Shown: positions 1 through 8,456 of the stretch, one piece after another | How positions within the stretch are numbered: the first letter of the stretch is position 1 | How the letters are laid out: the number at the start of each line of letters is the position of its first letter | Assembly: GCA_023055425.1 (NCBI GenBank) | Contig: JALGPY010000002.1 | Coordinates: 138,007,927 to 138,071,926 of the forward strand | Reading direction: 5' to 3' | Length of the DNA stretch: 64,000 nt | Origin: Linanthus parryae | Lineage: Eukaryota > Streptophyta > Magnoliopsida > Ericales > Polemoniaceae | Program-made: the position numbers and the translations under genes | Notes under the pieces: generated by a model | The model's input: only the letters and a program-made list of their open reading frames with translations | Databases searched by the model: none | What the model was told of the DNA's origin: nothing

Positions 1-715
1 ATAGGAGAAGATTGTGAACGAGAAGTAGCAAGAACCATGTCACTCTTCCTCCGAGGACGTAAAAACCCAAGACGAACTTCATCAGAAAAAAGTTCAGCAA
101 CTGCAGAATCAAGATAAGGAGTGGTGTCCTGTGGAGGAGAGAAGAGCGAACAGGCTCGTATGCATCATCAAGAGCCATAAGAAACTGAATAAGCCGCAAA
201 CGATCTCGATAGGTCAAGAACAAAGCCACATCCTCGGCACACTTCCATTTTGGCTCAGACAGAGCTAAATGATCCCACGCGGCATGCATTTGAGCCAAGA
301 ATGCATGGATGGATTGGCCTGACTCTTGTCTCATTTTATTAATTTCCTGCATCTGTTGATACTGATGAGATAAGTCCGAATTAGTGTACCTTGAGCTAAG
401 AAAATCCCAAACCTCTTGGGTAGTCTCAAAGCGACCAAATTGGTTCCGTATGAATGAAACTGAGGTATTGCCAATCCAAGTTATTATATAAGCGTTAACT
501 GCATCCCATTCTTCTTGGAGATCTTCAAGAGTGACAGTAGTCTCAGTTGCAGGAGCCTTCGGAGGAGGAACTACAGTAGGCCTGGGAACTTTTCCCAATA
601 CCATACGCCATAATTTCTTGCTCCGCAAAAGATTAGAGAAATCACGAGACCAAAGCACGTAATTAGGTCCATCCAAAACAGTTAATATCGGCTTAGAAAC
701 ATCGAATTTATCCAT
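1..715 (-). pseudogene. gag: Ty1/copia gag polyprotein, 5' part, running off the left edge
   Basis: Read on the minus strand from an ATG at 715, the frame stays open to base 1. It begins MDKFDVSKPILTVLDGPNYV, a typical copia nucleocapsid (UBN2 / Retrotran_gag family) N-terminus, and continues with motifs such as YVLWSRDFSNLL, EEWDAVNAYI, EVWDFLSSRY and LIQFLMALDDAYEPVR, all usual for this capsid fold. From about 170 down to 1 the open frame turns Leu/Phe-rich and unlike gag. The sequence one frame away reads as acidic/basic gag-like protein, so I infer a single-base indel near 150-175. The start is supported by the 5' leader, primer-binding site and LTR lying directly upstream (716-1564). Gag would form the cytoplasmic virus-like particle. 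The rest of the element lies outside the window. Confidence 0.8.
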
Positions 716-1395
716 TGTGGCAAGTCACGAACCCAATACGAGAGCAATAGTTGAGAAACACGAATAAAGTAACCAAAAAGATCCAAGAAAAGTAACTAGA
801 CGGCCGAATCTAAAAAAATTGAGTCCGGAAACAGAATCAGAGCGTCGAAAAACCTTAGGAACCGGTGTGATCCGGTACAAATCCGATGAGCAAACAAGCC
901 GAAATGGCCGGTCAAAGTTGTGTGCAATCTGGAACGGATCTGGAACTGTAACTGGAGCGGAACAGCTGGAACGGCGCGCAGGGAAGCAGCGGCTAAAAAC
1001 CAAGCCGCACGGAAGCCACGGCTGTGAAATCGAGCCGCACGGAAGCGACGGCTCAGGCGGAGCTGTTGACGCACGCGGAAGCCGAACTTGGAGCCGAGCC
1101 GGTTGTAAACCGTACGAGCAGAAACTGGAGCCGAACCTATGGTGCATGGATCTGGGTGGGCGGCGGAGGGGCGTGTTCCAACGGCGCGTGTGGGCGCGTT
1201 GTAGCTTCGATCGATGAGATTTTTCTGCGACTGAGCTCGGAATTCGTTTCCGAATCGATTGGTATGGTGGGTGAGGAAGATTGACGATCGTGAGACGGTC
1301 TAATCGCAACAATCGTGATTACGAGAAACCCGAAAAAGAAAACGAACGGAAATAAATCGGTTGAACTCAAGAAATGAAACCCTAGGATTGTTTCA
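716..1395 (-). other. 5' leader of the left-edge copia element
   Basis: These 680 bases lie between the primer-binding site and the gag ATG on the minus strand. The leader is GC-rich compared with its surroundings. It has a 21-bp near-duplicate at 1003-1023 and 1033-1053 (core GCCGCACGGAAGC, differing at one base). Open frames exist on both strands here, but they show no protein family features and follow the GC-rich composition, so I do not call them genes. Confidence 0.6.
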
Positions 1396-1407
1396 GCTCT
1401 GATACTA
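1396..1407 (-). other. Primer-binding site (initiator-tRNA-Met type) of the left-edge copia element
   Basis: The minus strand reads TAGTATCAGAGC, matching the plant copia primer-binding site TGGTATCAGAGC at 11 of 12 bases. It directly adjoins the LTR end at 1408, as expected for priming of minus-strand DNA synthesis. Confidence 0.8.
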
Positions 1408-1564
1408 TGATAGAATTATTTGTTGAGGAATAAACTGTATTCATCAAGTGAAATAAGCTATACATTGTTCCTATTTATAGCTATACAACATGTTAAATAA
1501 CGACCTAGTTTCTCACAATATTACATAATAGCAGAATGACCCATTTAGTTTACATATCATAACA
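1408..1564 (-). repeat. Short copia LTR (5' LTR of the left-edge element)
   Basis: On the minus strand it begins TGTTATGATATG and ends ATTCTATCA, with TG...CA ends and the primer-binding site right after it. At 157 bp it is in the short-LTR class of Ty1/copia elements (for example Ale-type). The partner LTR and target duplication are outside the window. The right boundary (1564) rests on the TG terminus and on homology of the flank to another LTR. Confidence 0.7.
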
Positions 1565-1950
1565 GTGGATAATGATGAAGATGAGGAGCCAGCACTTCAA
1601 CTAATTTGGATCCAAAACTGAGCCAATTTTTTGGTTCAACTCTGTTTTTATAGCTGGTATATGAGACTAGAGAAGTGACACCTAACATGGTGAGGTGTCC
1701 CTAGGGTTTTTAGGATAGTGCCACATCATAGGGGTATTCATGTAGAGTTTCAAACTTTAAGGGTAGCATTTGGGTGTTATTCTTAAATTTTTGTAAAATT
1801 ACAAAAGCAACTCCTGAATTATGCTATTTTCAACTAATCCCCCTTTTATTCAAGAATTTACATTTGTTGCTGAAAATTGAAAGCATACACATTGACATCA
1901 AAATTTTGAAATATTTCACTTTGACCACATAAAATTTCAGGAGTGTTACA
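1565..1950 (-). repeat. Partial Tekay-type gypsy LTR (5' end of the LTR)
   Basis: On the minus strand this starts TGTAACACTCCTGAAATTTTA. It resembles the start of the solo LTR at 41348 (TGTAACACCCCGCAAATTTTA) and shares the downstream block containing GACACCTCA...AGGTGTCA. A TATA-like CTATAAAAAC lies near 1653. It is cut at 1564 by the copia element. The adjacent 1951-1985 reads, on the minus strand, as a pol tail plus purine tract (GGGGACGAAG...TTAAGGGGGTAGGA), so this is the 3' LTR of a minus-strand gypsy element. Confidence 0.6.
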
Positions 1951-2027
1951 TCCTACCCCCTTAAAAGAATCTTCGTCCCCAAAGATCTCATATCACTCAA
2001 TGCTTCTCTTTTCTTATTCCTTCATTT
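1951..2027 (-). other. Polypurine tract and remnant of gypsy pol end
   Basis: The minus strand carries the usual chromovirus tail: GGGGACGAAGATTC, then a purine-rich TTAAGGGGGTAGGA just before the LTR at 1950. Coding homology is lost within about 50 bases, where the sequence passes into a copia fragment of opposite orientation. This is a truncation junction. Confidence 0.5.
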
Positions 2028-3428
2028 ACTCTAGAAGTATGTTGAAGAGTAAAAATATGCCAAAAGAATTTTGGGCTGAAGCCGTTGATTGTTCCGTTTA
2101 CTTGTCTAATCGGTGCCCCACTAAAAGTGTGGAATCTAAAACTCCTCAAGAAACTTGGAGTGGAGTAAAGCCCAATGTTTCTCACTTGCGGGTATTTGGT
2201 AGTGTTGCCTATGCCCATGTGCCGGATGAGAAAAGATCAAAGTTAGATGATAAAGGTGAAAAATTTGTTTTTGTTGGATATGATGCAAGATCCAAGGGCT
2301 ATAAACTCTACAATCCCGAAACTAAGAAGACTATCATTAGTCGTGATGTTGAGTTCGATGAAGGAAGTTCATGGGATTGGAGTTCTCCTAATGATAATTA
2401 TGATTTATTTCCATTTTATGATGACGATTATGTTGATCATGTGCAAGAAGATGTTGTGTTGCAGCCCGCTACTCCTCCTCCACAACCCGTGCCATCTAAT
2501 CATGGACAAAAAAGCCATCACCTCAAGAAGGAAGTCCACTTGAAGGGCCACGTGGAGAAAGGAATCTTGGAGATTTGTATGAAAGATCCAAAGAGGTATT
2601 TCCAAGTTTAGATGATTTAACACTTTTTTGTCTACTTGGTGATTGTGAACCTCTAGATTTTAAAAAAGCGGTCAAAGACAAAAAATGGAGGAATGCTATG
2701 GATGAGGAAATCATGACGATTGAGAAGAATTCTACATGGGAGCTTGCCACACTCCCCCAAGGTCACAAATCCTTTGGAGTGAAATGGGTGTACAAGACCA
2801 AGTTGAATGTCAAAGAAGAAGTAGAAAGACACAAGAAAAGATTGGTGGCCAAAGGCTACAAGCAAAGAAAGAGATTTGCGTCTGTAGCACGTTTTCAAAC
2901 AGTAATACTTATTATTTCCATGGCGGCTCAAAACCATTAGAAGATCCATCAAATGGATTTGAATTCGACCTTTTTAATGGCTACTTGGAAGAAGAGGTAT
3001 ATGTTGAGCAACCCACCGGATATGTTGTGAAGGGACAAGAAAAAAAAGTGTTGAAATTGAAGAAGGCGCTATATGGGTTGAAGCAAGCACCACACGCTTG
3101 AAATACTAGAATTGACAAGTATTTCCAAGACAAGAATTTTCTCAAGTGCCCTCATGAGCATGCTTTGTATGTAAAGAAAAGTAATGGTAGTGATTTAATG
3201 ATTGTGTGCGTATGTGGATGATTTAATTTTCACAATAAATAATGCAAGCATGATTGAGGATTTCAAGATGGATATGGTAAAGCATTTCGAGATGACGGAT
3301 ATGGGCATCATGTCATACTACATTGGAATTGAAGTGAAGAAAAGGAAGGAATGAATCTTTATTTCTCAAGAGAAGTATGCCAAAGACGTTCTCAAGAAAT
3401 TCAAGATGGAGAAATGCAACCCCTGTGA
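2028..3428 (+). pseudogene. pol: Ty1/copia pol fragment: integrase C-terminal part and reverse transcriptase
   Basis: The fragment starts inside integrase, after the catalytic core, with [20 protein letters not shown] and [14 protein letters not shown], followed by [20 protein letters not shown]. After a frame change near 2575 the RT N-terminus follows (WRNAMDEEIMTIEKNSTWEL, VKWVYKTKLN, RLVAKGYKQ). An internal deletion near 2870-2900 removes part of the fingers region. The palm resumes as LFNGYLEEEVYVEQPTGY and LKKALYGLKQAPHA. The catalytic YVDD survives near 3208 (AYVDDLIFT) in yet another frame. Several stops and frameshifts make it non-functional. It ends at about 3428, where a different copia lineage begins. 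It resembles TNT1-94-type pol; I cannot fix the lineage further. Confidence 0.8.
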
Positions 3429-3436
3429 ATACAGCA

Positions 3437-4600
3437 AACTTTATTTTGGATGCCTATGAACTATTCAAAGGGAGAAAGCCAAACATCTCATATTTCAAGC
3501 CATTTGGATGCACATTCTTTTGTCCACAACAATGGAAAGGACAACTTGGCTAAGTTTGATGCAAGAAGTGATGAAGGTATATTTCTTGGTTGCTCTCTGA
3601 CTAGCAAAGCTTATAGAGTTTATAATAAAATAACCAAGCTGGTTGAAGAAAGTATTCATTTTATCTTTGATGAAAGCTATGATGGTTCTTTGAGTGAAAG
3701 TTTTGCAGACTTGAATTTGAATAAGCATGAATCAGAAGAAGAAGCTGAAAACTCACTTGGTTTCAAGAAAGGTTTAGAAGGAAACAGAAGCCAATTTCAA
3801 GACCTTGAAAATACGTCTCAAGACCTTGAAAATAAAGATCAAAGTCTTGATAAGGATGATAAGAAAGACATGAGTGATCAGGATACTACCTCAAGACTAG
3901 AGAAGCAATATGGAGAACCTGAACCCTGGTCTCCAAGAAAGAGATTCAAATATCTTTCATCTCATCCAGCTGACAACATCATCTTTGATCCAACCACTGG
4001 TACACAAACAAGATCACAGTTGAAGAATCTTTGTGCTTTTAATGCTTTTATCTCTCTTGTAGAACCTAAAACTATGAAGAAAGCATTACAAGAAGAAGAC
4101 TGGATTATAGCTATGCAAAGTAAACTTAATGAGTTTGAAAGAAATAATTTGTGGAACCTAGTTCCCCCACCAACAAACCAGTCTGTCATTGGTACCAGAT
4201 GGGTGTTCAGAAACAAACTGGATGAAAATGGCAAACTGATCAGGAACAAAGAAAGGTTAGTTTCTCAAGGTTAAAACCAAGAAGAAGGTATTGATTATGA
4301 GGAAACTTTTGATCCTGTTGCCAGGTTAGAAGTAATTAGAATTTTACTTGTTTTTCATCTTACAAGAACATGAAACTTTTTCAGATGGATGTGAAATGTG
4401 CTTTTTTGAATGGTTACTTGCAAGAAGAAGTTATGTTGCACAACCTCCTGGTTTTGAAAATGACAAGTTTCCAGATCATGTTTACAAACTTGACAAAGCT
4501 CTTTATGGTTTGAAACAAGCTCCAAGAGCTTGGTATGAAATATTGACAAAGTTTTTGCTTGATAATAATTTCAAAAGAGAATTAGTAGACAAGACCCTTT
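3437..4600 (+). pseudogene. pol: SIRE-like copia pol fragment: integrase C-terminus, linker and RT N-terminal half
   Basis: The frame gives FVHNNGKDNLAKFDARSDEG and YRVYNKITKLVEESIH (integrase C-terminal region), then an acidic linker with repeated QDLEN / QSLDK units encoded by palindromic DNA. The RT entry follows: LSSHPADNIIFDPTTGTQTR, LCAFNAFISLVEPK, and WVFRNKLDENGKLIRNKERL. A stop at about 4272 and frameshifts near 4340-4420 interrupt it. The palm region reads YVAQPPGF, LDKALYGLKQAPRAWYE and stops at FKRELVDKTLF. At 4601 the sequence leaves RT inside the palindrome TTCAAAGCTTTGA and jumps to the leader of the extra ORF, so the YVDD motif and RNase H are deleted. Confidence 0.8.
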
Positions 4601-4615
4601 TTCAAAGCTTTGATT

Positions 4616-4978
4616 TTATTTATTTCAGTATAGCAGCGTTTCAAGACCTTGAAATTATTTTCAAAGCCTTGAAAATAAGTCTAATAACTGGTTTGTCAAT
4701 AATTCTTGGATCATTCAGTATTGTGTGCTATCTTTGTATATATTTACTCAATATTGCCCCTATCTTTTTCAAAAAAAAATTTCAGCCAAGTATAGTATTA
4801 AAATATTTATTTCCAACGGCTTCAAAGATTTGAATCTTCTCTGATCATTAAAAATCTTTTGAGATCAGAAAGATATTGCAGTTTCCTTTTTAAACTCAAA
4901 CTCTTTAAGTATTTATCTTCTTCTGTTCTCCTTCTCTCCGTATCTATCCCACTTCTCTCTATTCTTCTCCAAACCCTA
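4616..4978 (+). promoter_or_regulatory. Candidate internal promoter and CT-rich leader of the extra ORF
   Basis: Upstream of the extra ORF lie two palindromes (around 4641 and 4661), a TATA-like TTTTTAAA at 4887-4894 and another AT box near 4908-4917. A pyrimidine-rich stretch (4918-4970) and CCAAACCCTAATG at the start codon follow. This looks like a plant transcript leader rather than pol coding sequence. The minus-strand copy has the same arrangement (36691-36836). Promoter function is inference. Confidence 0.45.
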
Positions 4979-6763
4979 ATGAGCACTAGAAGAGCCTCTG
5001 ACAGAATCAAGATGGTTGGTGGTTCAAAATCTAGTACAGAGAAGAAGAGAAAGACAGCTGAGGATGAAGTTCAAACAATCAGTGGGGATTCAAGTTCTAG
5101 GACTGCCAGTGCAGAGGCAGTTACAGAACTTCCTCCACCAAAGAAGAAAGCTAAGAAGGCTGTGACACCATCTTCGGAAAAGAAGAATAATAAAGAGAAG
5201 ACTACTGCAGAAAAGTAACCAGAAACACAAATCTCAGATCCCAAGAAGATGAAGAAAAAGAAGAAAGAATTTGAAGCTGAAAAGGGAAAAGAAAAGGTGA
5301 CAGTGGAAGAACCAGAAGACAATGTGGAAAGAGCCTTGCATATCTATTCAAAGAACTCTGCTACTGATGAATCTTGGTTCATCACAAAAACTTCCAAAGG
5401 TCAGTGGTTGGGTGCTTTTGCCTCTAGGCCTATTGCTTTCTGTAGCTTGGTCAGTCTTCCTATGTTGCTTGGAATGAATATGAATTGCATTACAATGTTA
5501 AAGAAGATCTCTCTTTGGTTCATGTTAAACCCTCCTGAGCTAGCCTATCCAAGACTTACCATATTCTTCTATCTCAACATGAAGCAACTTAAGAACTCTC
5601 CACACTTAATAATCAAGACTAGAGTTGCTGGTGTTAATATGGAGCTAGATCATGCTGAGTTTTCATCTGTCCTAGGCTATCCTAAGAGGTATGACACACA
5701 GAATCATCCTCCCATAAGTGAAGTTTTGAAGTTGGCTAAAGATGAGTTTTATCTACCCAACACCCCTGCCGCATCCAAACAGTTAACACATTCTGTGTTA
5801 AATGTTGAAGACAAAGTTTTATTCACTATCTTGATGAGATGTATCTTTCCAAGGGAACATTCCAAGGAGTTGATCACTGAGAGGGTGCTATACATAATGG
5901 ATCTGATTATGCATGGGTATGAGATTGACCTTCAAAATCTTGTAATGGAACACATGCTGTTTAGCCAGACAGATCAGAGAAAGCATCATTTACATTATGA
6001 AAATTTTCTCACTCTTTTCTTCCAACACCTTGAGATTCCAACTGGTGGTGAGGAGACTATCACTTCTGGATTTGGTTTGCTTAATGAGAAATCATTTGAG
6101 AAGATTGTAGTAGTGAAGACAAAAGCAAAAACTTGGAAGCTGTATTCAGAGTTGACAGAATAAAAATTGGGTGCAGAGAAGTTTCTTAAGCCCAACACCT
6201 TGACTCCTATTTGAAGCCAGACCTTATAGCCTCCAGATTTTTCTTCAATTCTTCAGAGACTTGATGGTTTAGAGATGGAGTCTAGTGAAATAAAATAGAA
6301 TAAGCATGGGTTTGAGACTGATCTCAGGCAGGTGAAGTACATGGTGGAGACCATCTTTAGAAGCATGACTTTTTTTGATGTCCCTGAGGATGAAGAAGGT
6401 ATCAAGAAAGATAGTTCTGACAAGAACTTGCCCAGTGAACACTCAAACCAGGAAGAGGCTGCTCAAGACAAGGAAAAAGGAAAACGGGTGTTAGATGAAC
6501 AAGCTGCTCAAGAGGAAGAAGAAGTAGGCAGCCTTGATTCAGATGTAATACTGATAAACATCAAGAAGAAGACGAAGAAGAAGAAGAAGAAGAAGAAGAA
6601 GAAGAAGAAGAAGAATAAATTTCCAAAGTCAATCAGTCCAGAAGTTGTTACTACTGAAGATCAGGCTAAAGAAGACACTGCTGGTGAATAACAGGCTAAT
6701 GAGGAAGAGAGTAGGGAAAAGAAAGAAGGAGATCAGGATGGAGATGAAGACCCAACCCCATAA
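4979..6763 (+). pseudogene. Extra ORF downstream of copia pol (Lys/Glu-rich, plant-transposon-protein-like core)
   Basis: One continuous frame of about 594 codons runs from ATG 4979 to TAA 6761-6763, broken by in-frame stops at 5216, 6161, about 6212, about 6293 and about 6689, so it is dead but still alignable. The N-terminus is basic and acidic (PPPKKKAKKA). The core (about residues 110-390) has RVAGVNMELDHAEFSSVLGY, LTHSVLNVEDKVLFTILMRC and FPREHSKELITERVLYIMDL. It matches the homologous frame at 34889-36679 over hundreds of residues. The layout (V-G-v-x-m..F..vLG...., ..R...p.eHSkEL....) resembles the putative plant transposon protein domain seen in extra ORFs of LTR elements; this is recognition by eye. 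The C-terminus is acidic with a polylysine run. No signal peptide or membrane anchor is visible, so I do not call it an envelope. Confidence 0.65.
6562..6615 (+). repeat. AAG microsatellite inside the extra ORF
   Basis: A run of AAG/GAA trinucleotides, with one ACG interruption, encodes about 15 consecutive lysines near the C-terminus of the extra ORF. The homologous minus-strand ORF has only short lysine runs at the equivalent place, so the length looks expanded here. Confidence 0.9.
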
Positions 6764-6879
6764 ACTCTTACCTATTCTTTCTTTCCCACTCTTTTCTTAA
6801 GTTTATTTTCAAAATTTTCCAAAGACTCTGATCCAACATTTTCTCATTCTTTTTGATGAAAGTCAAAAAGGGAAAGAAA

Positions 6880-8374
6880 TCTTAGGTTGTTTTTTTTGTT
6901 TTAGTGACCTGTCTTTTGGTCAGTAGGATTATCTGAGACTTATGTGTTTTTCTGCTTCAGTTTGTCATTGAATAAGTTGGACTTTTTGAACTTGTGTGTT
7001 ATTACTATTTGTGTTGTGTGCTAATCACTATTTTTTGCAGAAACTAAGTTTCAAACAGATTGAAGTTTTGTCTTTCATCAATCGGGAGATTTTAAGTTCA
7101 CAGGTTTCACAGGCTTGAAATACATAGCTATTTCAAGGCATTGAATCAGTTTTCAAAGCCTTGAATCATAGGTTTCACAGGCTGCTATTTCTAGGCCTTG
7201 AAATAATGTTCAATGCCTTGAAACTGTCTGACATGTATGCATATTCCAAGGGGGTGTTTTTCTGAATACTTCTGATCTTATTCTAACTATCTTACCCTAT
7301 ATGTGATCTGTTATTACTTGAAGATGAAAAACAAAAGCTTTTGATTCACATAGATCTCATTTGTTTAACCTATTTGACTTAGTTTTGCAGGGAAATTTTA
7401 TTTCCTAGTTTACGGGATTGGTTTCCTAATTTGGATTTTACAAGAAAGGAAGCGTTGAGAGAATGTGAAAATGTGATCAATCAGATACTCTTGACAGCTT
7501 CTCAATCTGTTTAAAGACACGATCATAACAATATCTTTGAAGATTATGATCAATTATCCGTTGGACAAGGGTGTTAAAAGAGTCAAAGCGGTTGCCTACA
7601 AAACAGGAAGTTTGTTGCTGAAATTAGGGAAGATTTGCAGACCATCTGATCCGTATAAATAGAGATCATTTTGAAGCACAAGAGAGACACTTAACGGGCA
7701 GAAAGAGATACACATTTCAGGATTGACAAGCATCAAAGAAGCACATCATTCTCACAGGAGATCACTGCATTTTTCACTGCAGTTTACACTTCCAGTGTTC
7801 TTCTATTCTGAGCTTAATTTGTATATCATTCTTATACTACTTCTAGCTCTCTTTCTCAAGGATTGTTGAAAGTGAGCAATAGAGAATTCTTTGTTAATCA
7901 GTTAGCTAGAGGAGGTACTAGATAGTTTAGACAGAACCACAAGCTGTAACAGAGTAAGGCATATCTCTGTGCTTGAGATCTAGGGATTAGCTTTTGATTG
8001 ATAAGAATTGTGTTGAAAATCCTGCAGGAAGAAGATCCCTGAGGTAGAGACGTAGGTCCAAGTGGACTGAACTCTATAAATCATTTGTCTCTTGCATTTA
8101 CATTTTCATTCTCATACTTAGTTCTTACAGCATTCAAACTAGTATGTTTTCAAGGGTTTGAAACTCTTTTCAAGGCCTTGAAAAAGACTTGTTTGTTTCT
8201 TTACTTAAACTGTATTTCATTCCAAAGGCTTGAAATTGTTTTCAAGGCCTTGAACTTCATTTCTATTCACATAAACTCTTATATTTGCAAGTTTTACAAA
8301 GTGGCATACTCTATTCACCCCCCCCCCCTTCGAGAGTATTTGTGCTGCACTTCTACTTGCTTAGTCCCCTTTCA
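6880..8374 (+). repeat. SIRE-like copia 3' LTR
   Basis: The LTR begins after the purine tract AAAAAGGGAAAGAAA (ending about 6879) and ends CCCCTTTCA at 8374. The end matches that of the minus-strand copy (CATACTCTATTCACCCC then CTTTCA). The start TCTTAGG lacks the expected TG, probably by mutation, so the left boundary is approximate. A TATA box, TATAAATAGA, is at 7654-7663. At least eight TTCAAGGCCTTGAA-like palindromes occur around 7105-7220 and 8148-8255. A C(10) run lies at about 8318-8328. Confidence 0.7.
7654..7663 (+). promoter_or_regulatory. TATA box of the SIRE-like LTR
   Basis: The sequence TATAAATAGA is a strong plant TATA match. It lies about 720 bases before the LTR end, with a leader-like region after it. 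Confidence 0.55.
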
Positions 8375-8456
8375 ATGCGCAATAGAATATCATACTTGTA
8401 TTTGGGGGAATTACCTTAAGCTTCGGGGACGAAGTTTTGTTTTAAGGGAGATGTGA
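8375..8456 (+). other. Gypsy pol tail and polypurine tract
   Basis: Plus-strand sequence reads CTTCGGGGACGAAG then TTTTAAGGGAGATG, the usual end of a chromovirus pol followed by its purine tract. It precedes the LTR at about 8457. The rest of the element to the left is missing and is replaced by the SIRE-like copia element. Confidence 0.6.

Larger units (their letters stand above)
3430..8374 (+). mobile_element. SIRE-like Ty1/copia element, 5'-truncated and internally deleted
   Basis: From left to right this contains the integrase C-terminus and RT (3430-4600), a leader-like segment (4616-4978), an extra ORF (4979-6763), a purine tract (about 6866-6879) and an LTR (6880-8374). The same order occurs in the second copy on the minus strand (32928-37986 plus 58759-64000). 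Missing here are the 5' LTR, gag, protease, most of integrase, the RT C-terminus and RNase H. Both copies carry many short TTCAARGCYTTGAA palindromes. Assignment to SIRE/Maximus rests on the pol sequence type, the LTR of about 1.5-1.8 kb and the extra 3' ORF; it is inference. Confidence 0.75.

Noticed and set aside
725..1370. Several overlapping open frames of 77-195 codons on both strands
   Set aside because: They lie in the GC-rich non-coding leader of a copia element, overlap each other, and show only low-complexity Arg/Pro-rich products.
3450..4274. 274-codon open frame as an intact gene
   Set aside because: It is the integrase/RT linker of a 5'-truncated copia element; its apparent start codon lies inside pol and its end is a premature stop.
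4979..6763. Extra ORF as an envelope gene
   Set aside because: No signal peptide, no hydrophobic anchor and no furin-like site are visible in either copy; the core looks globular with charged tails.
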